8,789 bases of DNA from PVC group bacterium (lineage in GTDB: Bacteria; Verrucomicrobiota; Kiritimatiellia; SS1-B-03-39; PXDE01). The notes under the pieces were generated by a model. That model was not told the origin of the DNA. It worked only from the letters and a program-made list of their open reading frames with translations, and did not search any database. Shown one piece after another: positions 3,936-8,789 of the stretch (positions within the stretch are counted from its first letter, which is position 1; each line of letters begins with the position of its first letter). The stretch spans positions 1 to 8,789 of the forward strand of contig PXDE01000240.1 in the NCBI GenBank assembly GCA_003566475.1. The letters run 5' to 3'. The position numbers were made by a program, and so were the translations under genes.

Positions 3936-5648
3936 TCAGGGAGCTGAGCGGGCCGGGGCGGGGGCGTTCTCGGCGGCGTCGGCGAGCTGGCTTCGGCGGA
4001 GGATCTCGCTGGCGAGGGTGCGGCGCACGCCATGGCGCTGGAGCAGGCCGGTGAGACGGCGGGTGTCGGGGCCGTCCACCACCGGGAGGTAGTCGAGGCC
4101 CTGGTCGCGCATCAGGTCCATCGCCTCGGGCAGGGGGAGGTCGGCGATGGCGGGGTCCGGCGGGGTCTGCATCACATCGTCGGCCAGCAGCCAGTGGCTG
4201 ATCCGCTGGGCCTGGAAGCTCTTGCGGAAGTCCTCCATGGTGATGACCCCGGTGAGCGTCCCGTCCTCGTCGGTCACGGGATAGGCGAGGGCCTCGGTTT
4301 CGGCCATCACCCCCAGCACCTCGGCCAGCGGGGTGTCCTCGCGGAAGGCGACCGGCGTCTCGGCCAGATCGCGGGCCCGGTAGGTCGCGGCCAGATCCTC
4401 CTCGGTGATGTTCAGGCCCACCTCGCCGGCCCGGGTGACCGCCCACTTGACGCAGGAGGGGCCGAAGAGCTGGACCAGGAAGGTGCTGGCGGTGACCACC
4501 GAGATGATCACGGCGTCGAGCGCGAAGGGGGCGTCGGGGGCGGCGCCCGCGAACCGGTCGGCGGACAGGATGGCCAGGCCGATGGCCACCCCGGCCTGGC
4601 TGAACAGGCAGAGGCCGAGGTTGCGGCGGACGGCGTCGGCCGCGCCGGTCCAGCGGGCGCCCGCCCAGGCCCCCAGCATCTTGCCCCCGCTGCGGCCGGC
4701 CACATAGACCAGGGCCAGGCCCCAGACCCAGGCCGGCATGCCCAGCACGTCCAGCCGGGCCCCCACCATGACGAAGAACAGGGCGTAGATGGGGGCGGAG
4801 AAGCTCTCCACCAGCTCGAAGGCGCGGTGGCTGCGCCGGGGGGCGAGGTTGGTGAGGGTGGCCCCCAGGGCCATGGCGGCGAGGATGAGATCCAGGTGGA
4901 GCAGCCGGGCGAGGCCGATGACCAGGGCCAGGGCGCCGAGGATGAAGGCCAGGGCCTTGCCGCGCTCGTGGAGACGGCGGAGGGCCCAGTTGAGGATGAG
5001 GCCCGCGAGCACGCCCAGGGCGACCGCCCCCGCGAGCTCGTAGACGGCCTGGATGAGCGCGGACGCCAGAGGGAGATCGCTGTGCTGCAGGAGGCCGGCG
5101 GCGACGCTGGAGGCCACCGCGAACAGCAGCAGGGCCAGGCCGTCGTCCAGGGCGACCAGGGCGAACACGGTGGTGGTGAGGGGGCCCCGGGTCTTGTACT
5201 CCCACAGCACGTCCACGGTGGCGGCGGGGGCGGTGGCCGAGGAGATCGCCCCGAGCAGGAGGCCCAGGGCCAGGGAGAGGGCGGGCTGGCCCGTGAGCAG
5301 GTACACCACGACCGACCCGGCGGCCGCCACCACCGCGAAGCTGCCCAGGCCTTCGGCGACCATCACCGCCACGAGCTGGCGCCCGTAGCGCCGGAACACG
5401 TCGCGGTGGAGTTCTCCGCCGATCATGAACCCGATCATCCCGAGGGCGAAGTAGTTGAAGGGCCGCAGGCGCTCCGCCGTGTCGGCGTTGATCACCTGGA
5501 ATCCGGTGACCCCCAGAGCCACGCCGATGACGATGTAGCCCACCACCTGGGGGATCCTGAACCGCTGGAACACGCGGGCGCCGGCCGTGCCCAGGACCAC
5601 GGCCAGGCCCATGACGAGCAGAATGGGGAGATGGGGGTCGTCAACCAT
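3936..5648 (-). CDS. CPA2-family cation/proton antiporter with C-terminal CBS pair
   Basis: This 570-residue inner-membrane exchanger has about 12-13 hydrophobic segments over residues 5-400 and two CBS domains at about 430-480 and 490-545. Segment 5 carries SATAPAATVD (137-146), the TAPAAT-type unwound-helix motif of the family. The next conserved helix contains ALDDGLALLLF with Asp168-Asp169. That pair is typical of electrogenic Na+/H+ antiporters such as NapA, whereas KefB/C-type members have one Asp with Asn or Gln. Lys323 in GRSGGKMLG and LFSQAGVAIGLA (349-359) fit the core domain. CBS domains usually bind adenine nucleotides and gate transport, so control by energy or nucleotide state is likely. 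The start is placed at the ATG of MVDDPHLP; the frame is open 37 codons further (to 5759), but that part is not membrane-like. It is divergent from secA. A decayed piece of a related gene lies at 2070-2210. The transported ion (Na+ or K+) cannot be fixed. Confidence 0.9.
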   Translation of the reverse strand: MVDDPHLPILLVMGLAVVLGTAGARVFQRFRIPQVVGYIVIGVALGVTGFQVINADTAERLRPFNYFALGMIGFMIGGELHRDVFRRYGRQLVAVMVAEGLGSFAVVAAAGSVVVYLLTGQPALSLALGLLLGAISSATAPAATVDVLWEYKTRGPLTTTVFALVALDDGLALLLFAVASSVAAGLLQHSDLPLASALIQAVYELAGAVALGVLAGLILNWALRRLHERGKALAFILGALALVIGLARLLHLDLILAAMALGATLTNLAPRRSHRAFELVESFSAPIYALFFVMVGARLDVLGMPAWVWGLALVYVAGRSGGKMLGAWAGARWTGAADAVRRNLGLCLFSQAGVAIGLAILSADRFAGAAPDAPFALDAVIISVVTASTFLVQLFGPSCVKWAVTRAGEVGLNITEEDLAATYRARDLAETPVAFREDTPLAEVLGVMAETEALAYPVTDEDGTLTGVITMEDFRKSFQAQRISHWLLADDVMQTPPDPAIADLPLPEAMDLMRDQGLDYLPVVDGPDTRRLTGLLQRHGVRRTLASEILRRSQLADAAENAPAPARSAP

Positions 5649-5825
5649 CCGGCCATGCTGCCATCCCACGGCGGCGGACTCAACGGGAAAGCCCCGGTTC
5701 CGGGCCGGCCCGCCCCGGGCAAATGAAGGGTTGAGAGACCGGGCGGTTTCGGGGCACATTGGAGGGTTCAGGACTCACCAGGGTCCGGCCCGGTGCCGGT
5801 CCCGCCGCAAAGGCTGCTTTTCCCC
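5649..5825. promoter_or_regulatory. Divergent intergenic region between antiporter and secA
   Basis: These 177 bp must hold the start signals of both divergent genes. On the + strand TTGAGA (5731-5736) lies 18 bp before CACATT (5755-5760), a weak sigma-70-like pair that could serve secA. A short inverted repeat CCGGC / GCCGG (5785-5799) sits in the presumed secA leader. No good Shine-Dalgarno precedes the secA ATG; AAAGG at 5809-5813 is 12 bases away. No clear promoter is visible for the antiporter. Confidence 0.3.
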
Positions 5826-8789
5826 ATGCTGCAATGGCTGCTTAAGAAGTTCCTCGGCTCCAAGAACGAGCGCGACGTGCGCAGGCTCCGGCCCGCGGTG
5901 GAGCGCATCAACGCCCTGGAGGAGGAGTACCAGTCGCTGACCGACGAGGCCCTCGTGGCCAAGACCGAGGAGTTCCGGAAGCGCCTGGCCGAGGGGGCGA
6001 CCCTCGACGACCTGCTTCCGGAGGCCTTCGCGGTGGTCAAGAACGCCTGCCGCCGCCTGTGCGGGCGGTCGATCGAGGTCACCGGCAGCGAGCAGGTCTG
6101 GGACATGGTGCCGTTCGATGTGCAGCTCATCGGGGGGATGGTGCTCCACCAGGGCAAGATCGCGGAGATGGCCACCGGCGAGGGCAAGACCCTGGTGGCC
6201 ACCCTGCCCGTGTACCTCAACGCCCTCCCCGGCAAGGGCGTGCACGTGGTGACGGTGAACGACTACCTGGCCCGCCGCGACTCGGAGTGGATGGGGGCGG
6301 TGTACCGGTTTCTGGGGCTCACCGTGGGCTGCATCCAGCACGACATGGACCCGGCCACCCGGCGGGAGCACTACGGGTGCGACATCACCTACGGGACCAA
6401 CGCCGAGTTCGGGTTCGACTACCTGCGCGACAACATGGCCTGGCGCCCGGACGACATGGTGCAGCGGGGGTTCGCCTACGCCATCGTGGACGAGATCGAC
6501 AGCATCCTCATCGACGAGGCCCGGACCCCGCTCATCATCTCCGGCCCCGCCCCCTACTCGGTGCAGCACTACGGGGAGCTCAAGCCGGCGGTGGAGCGGC
6601 TGGTGTCCCGCCAGCGCGAGCTGTGCAACCGGTTCGCCGACGAGGTGAAGCAGGCCCTGGAGAAGGACGACGAGGAGACCGCTCTGCGGCGGCTCTACCA
6701 GATCCACCAGGGCATGCCCAAGCACAAGCAGCTCCTGAAGCTCATCGAGGAGCCGGCGGTGCGGCGGCGGCTGGAGAAGGTGGACAACATGATGCTCACC
6801 GAGGCCTACAAGGCGGAGGCCCGGGGCCTGCGGGAGGAGCTGTTCTTCACCATCGACGAGAAGGGCCACGACGCCAGCCTCACCGACAAGGGCTGCGCGG
6901 CGCTCGATCCCGACGACCCCGACACCTACGTGGTGCCCGACCTCGCCTCCGAGCAGGCCGAGGTCGATGCCCAGGAGGGGCTCACCGACGAGGAGCGGTT
7001 CCAGAAGCACCAGGAGCTCCAGGAGCTGTTCGTGCGGCGCAGCGAGCGCATCCACACCGTGGACCAGCTCATCCGGGCCTACTGCGTGTACGAGAAGGAC
7101 ATCCAGTACGTGGTCCAGGACAACCAGGTGATCATCGTCGACGAGAACACGGGGCGGATGATGACCGGCCGCCGCTGGAGCGACGGGCTGCACCAGGCCG
7201 TGGAGGCCAAGGAGAACGTCAAGGTCCAGCGCGAGACCCAGACCCTGGCCACCATCACCATCCAGAACTACTTCCGGATGTACGACAAGCTGGCCGGCAT
7301 GACCGGCACCGCCGAGACCGAGGCCGACGAGTTCTTCCAGATCTACAAGCTCGACGTGATCGTCATCCCCACCAACCGCCCGGTGCGGCGGGTGGACGGC
7401 AACGACCTCGTGTACAAGACCCAGCGCGAGAAGTTCAACGCCATCATCGACGAGATCGCGGACTGCCACCAGCGGGGCCAGCCCGTGCTCGTGGGCACCA
7501 TCTCGGTCGAGGCCTCGGAGCTGCTCAGCCGCATGCTCCGCCGGCGCAACATCCCCCACAACGTGCTCAACGCCAAGAACCACGCCCGGGAGGCCGAGAT
7601 CGTCACCCGGGCCGGCCAGAAGGGCGCGGTCACCATCGCCACCAACATGGCCGGCCGCGGCACCGACATCAAGCTGGGCGAAGGGGTGATCTGGATCGAC
7701 CGGTCCCTCATCACCGGCCAGACCGCCCTCGAGGACAAGGTCGAGGAGCGCGATGGGAAAAAGGTCACCCTCCTCGAGCTTCTGGAGGAGAAGCCGTGCG
7801 GTCTGCACGTGATCGGCAGCGAGCGCCACGAGTCGCGGCGCATCGACCGCCAGCTCCGGGGGCGCTGCGCCCGGCAGGGCGACCCCGGCTCCTCGCGCTT
7901 CTACATCTCGCTCGAGGACGACCTGATGCGGCTGTTCGGCTCGGACCGGATCTCCGGGGTCATGGAGCGGCTGGGCATCCAGGAGGGCGAGGTGCTCGAG
8001 CACCCCTGGCTCAACCGCTCCATCGGCACCGCCCAGCGCCGGGTCGAGCAGCACAACTTCTCCATCCGCAAGCGCACCCTGGAATACGACGACGTGCTCA
8101 ACCAGCAGCGCGACGTCATCTACGGGTTCCGGGCCGAGGTGCTGCGCAGCGAGAACCTCCACGAGACGCTGTCCGAGATCGTGGCCGACGTGGTGGACGC
8201 CCACGTCGAGGACCAGCTCGATCCCGACGACGAGGTCTCGGTCGACCAGTTCGTCCACTGGGCCAACGGGCAGTTCCCCATCGGGCTCAAGCCCGAGCAC
8301 CTTCCTTCCGAGGGACGCACCCGGGCCGCCCTGGCCGAGGTGGTCATCGACAAGGTGCGCCAGGCGTACGAGCTCAAGGCCCGCCACGAGGATCCCGCCA
8401 ACCTGCTCCGCATCGAGCGGGGCATCATTCTCCAGGCCGTGGACACCCACTGGCAGGAGTATCTGCGCAACCTCGACGCGGTGCGCCAGGGCGTGGGCCT
8501 GCGGGCCTACGGCCAGCGCGACCCCCTGGTCGAATACAAGAAGGAGGCCTACGAGCTGTTCGGCGACCTCATGGACCGGATCAAGGCCGACATCGCCCAC
8601 GCCATCTTCCGGTCGGCCTCCTCGTTCGAGGCCTTCCAGCGGTTCCTGTCCGCGCTGCCCCAGCAGACCATCCATCAGGAGGTGGCGGCCCTGGGCGCGG
8701 GCAGCGCCGGCGCCGGGGCCCGGGGCGCCGCTCCCCGCTCCGCCACCGCCGAGCGGGCCATGCAGGCGGCCATGCGCGACGCCGCCGCC
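5826..8789 (+). CDS. secA: Preprotein translocase ATPase SecA (3' end cut by the window)
   Basis: SecA is the cytoplasmic ATPase that pushes unfolded preproteins through SecYEG. The frame is open from the ATG at 5826 to the window edge, giving 988 residues without a stop. The Walker A motif ATGEGKT has Lys121, and Walker B is VDEID (Asp222-Glu223) followed by SILIDEARTPLIISG. The preprotein cross-linking domain follows, then LAGMTGTAETE (about 489-499), MAGRGTD (608-614) and QLRGRCARQGDPG (676-688, the arginine-finger region). The scaffold and wing region runs to about residue 940, then an Ala/Gly-rich linker. The usual C-terminal zinc-binding tail is not in view. Residues 246-322 form a charged insertion (from VQHYGELKPAVERL to EKVDNMML) absent from E. 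coli SecA. I recall similar insertions in PVC and Bacteroidetes SecA. The minus-strand open frame that covers nearly all of this gene is a shadow of its high-GC codon use. Confidence 0.97.
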   Translation, partial: MLQWLLKKFLGSKNERDVRRLRPAVERINALEEEYQSLTDEALVAKTEEFRKRLAEGATLDDLLPEAFAVVKNACRRLCGRSIEVTGSEQVWDMVPFDVQLIGGMVLHQGKIAEMATGEGKTLVATLPVYLNALPGKGVHVVTVNDYLARRDSEWMGAVYRFLGLTVGCIQHDMDPATRREHYGCDITYGTNAEFGFDYLRDNMAWRPDDMVQRGFAYAIVDEIDSILIDEARTPLIISGPAPYSVQHYGELKPAVERLVSRQRELCNRFADEVKQALEKDDEETALRRLYQIHQGMPKHKQLLKLIEEPAVRRRLEKVDNMMLTEAYKAEARGLREELFFTIDEKGHDASLTDKGCAALDPDDPDTYVVPDLASEQAEVDAQEGLTDEERFQKHQELQELFVRRSERIHTVDQLIRAYCVYEKDIQYVVQDNQVIIVDENTGRMMTGRRWSDGLHQAVEAKENVKVQRETQTLATITIQNYFRMYDKLAGMTGTAETEADEFFQIYKLDVIVIPTNRPVRRVDGNDLVYKTQREKFNAIIDEIADCHQRGQPVLVGTISVEASELLSRMLRRRNIPHNVLNAKNHAREAEIVTRAGQKGAVTIATNMAGRGTDIKLGEGVIWIDRSLITGQTALEDKVEERDGKKVTLLELLEEKPCGLHVIGSERHESRRIDRQLRGRCARQGDPGSSRFYISLEDDLMRLFGSDRISGVMERLGIQEGEVLEHPWLNRSIGTAQRRVEQHNFSIRKRTLEYDDVLNQQRDVIYGFRAEVLRSENLHETLSEIVADVVDAHVEDQLDPDDEVSVDQFVHWANGQFPIGLKPEHLPSEGRTRAALAEVVIDKVRQAYELKARHEDPANLLRIERGIILQAVDTHWQEYLRNLDAVRQGVGLRAYGQRDPLVEYKKEAYELFGDLMDRIKADIAHAIFRSASSFEAFQRFLSALPQQTIHQEVAALGAGSAGAGARGAAPRSATAERAMQAAMRDAAA

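Noticed and set aside
3820..5726. Long open frames overlapping the antiporter on both strands
   Set aside because: The translations are low-complexity and lack membrane or domain signatures, while the frame 3936-5648 encodes a coherent transporter with CBS domains.
5649..5759. N-terminal extension of the antiporter from 5759
   Set aside because: The extra 37 residues are not membrane-like or signal-like. The ATG at 5648 begins directly before the first transmembrane helix.
5775..8675. A 966-residue open frame on the minus strand
   Set aside because: It is the reverse-frame shadow of secA. Its translation is low-complexity (rich in L, V, G, H, D), has no domain, and the + strand frame shows every SecA motif.

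Overview
This is a GC-rich bacterial chromosome segment carrying four recognisable protein genes and an unusual repeat-dense accessory patch. The genes are a SurA-like periplasmic chaperone/PPIase with rsmA (+ strand, 87-1926), a PaaX-family protein with a Cas2-like central domain (- strand, 2593-3420), a CPA2-type cation/proton antiporter with two C-terminal CBS domains (- strand, 3936-5648), and secA (+ strand, from 5826, cut by the window end). The SecA has a long charged insertion after its DEAD-type motif region (about residues 246-322) and the motif QLRGRCARQGDPG. From memory this resembles SecA of the Verrucomicrobia/PVC and Bacteroidetes side of the tree. SurA implies an outer membrane. 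I therefore infer a Gram-negative, high-GC bacterium, possibly PVC-related, without firm placement.

Layout. Positions 1-86 hold an AATCCCC heptamer tandem repeat, a perfect GC hairpin and a possible promoter. The surA-rsmA pair follows, with no pdxA between the two genes. Just after rsmA there is a second heptamer tandem repeat (ATTGTGG), the near-complement of the first. Positions 1964-2592 contain no intact gene. They contain a decayed fragment of an antiporter gene (about 2070-2210, with an in-frame stop) and four copies of a 34-bp palindrome. The PaaX/Cas2-like gene comes next. Four more palindrome copies lie on its other side (3433-3842), one of them directly upstream of its ribosome binding site. 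The intact antiporter follows, then a 177-bp divergent intergenic region, then secA.

The main point of interest is the block 2222-3842. Eight copies of one palindrome, with outer arms CCTATGTGA / TCACATAGG around a core GCYACGATCGTRGC, flank a single gene whose product carries a winged-helix domain and a Cas2-like fold. Adjacent copies are 30-37 bp apart, and the two larger gaps are 101 and 100 bp, so starts fall at roughly 67-bp steps within each cluster. At one stem position the pairs seen are C-G, T-A and T-G, so the + strand can always form a hairpin. I infer a repeat/protein unit in which the PaaX-Cas2 protein recognises, regulates through, or helps spread these palindromes. No transposase, Cas1 or aromatic-catabolism gene is visible, so neither a classical CRISPR locus nor an ordinary paa operon explains it.

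The other genes are housekeeping: outer-membrane protein folding, 16S rRNA dimethylation, ion homeostasis and protein export. Apart from surA-rsmA they do not form an obvious operon.
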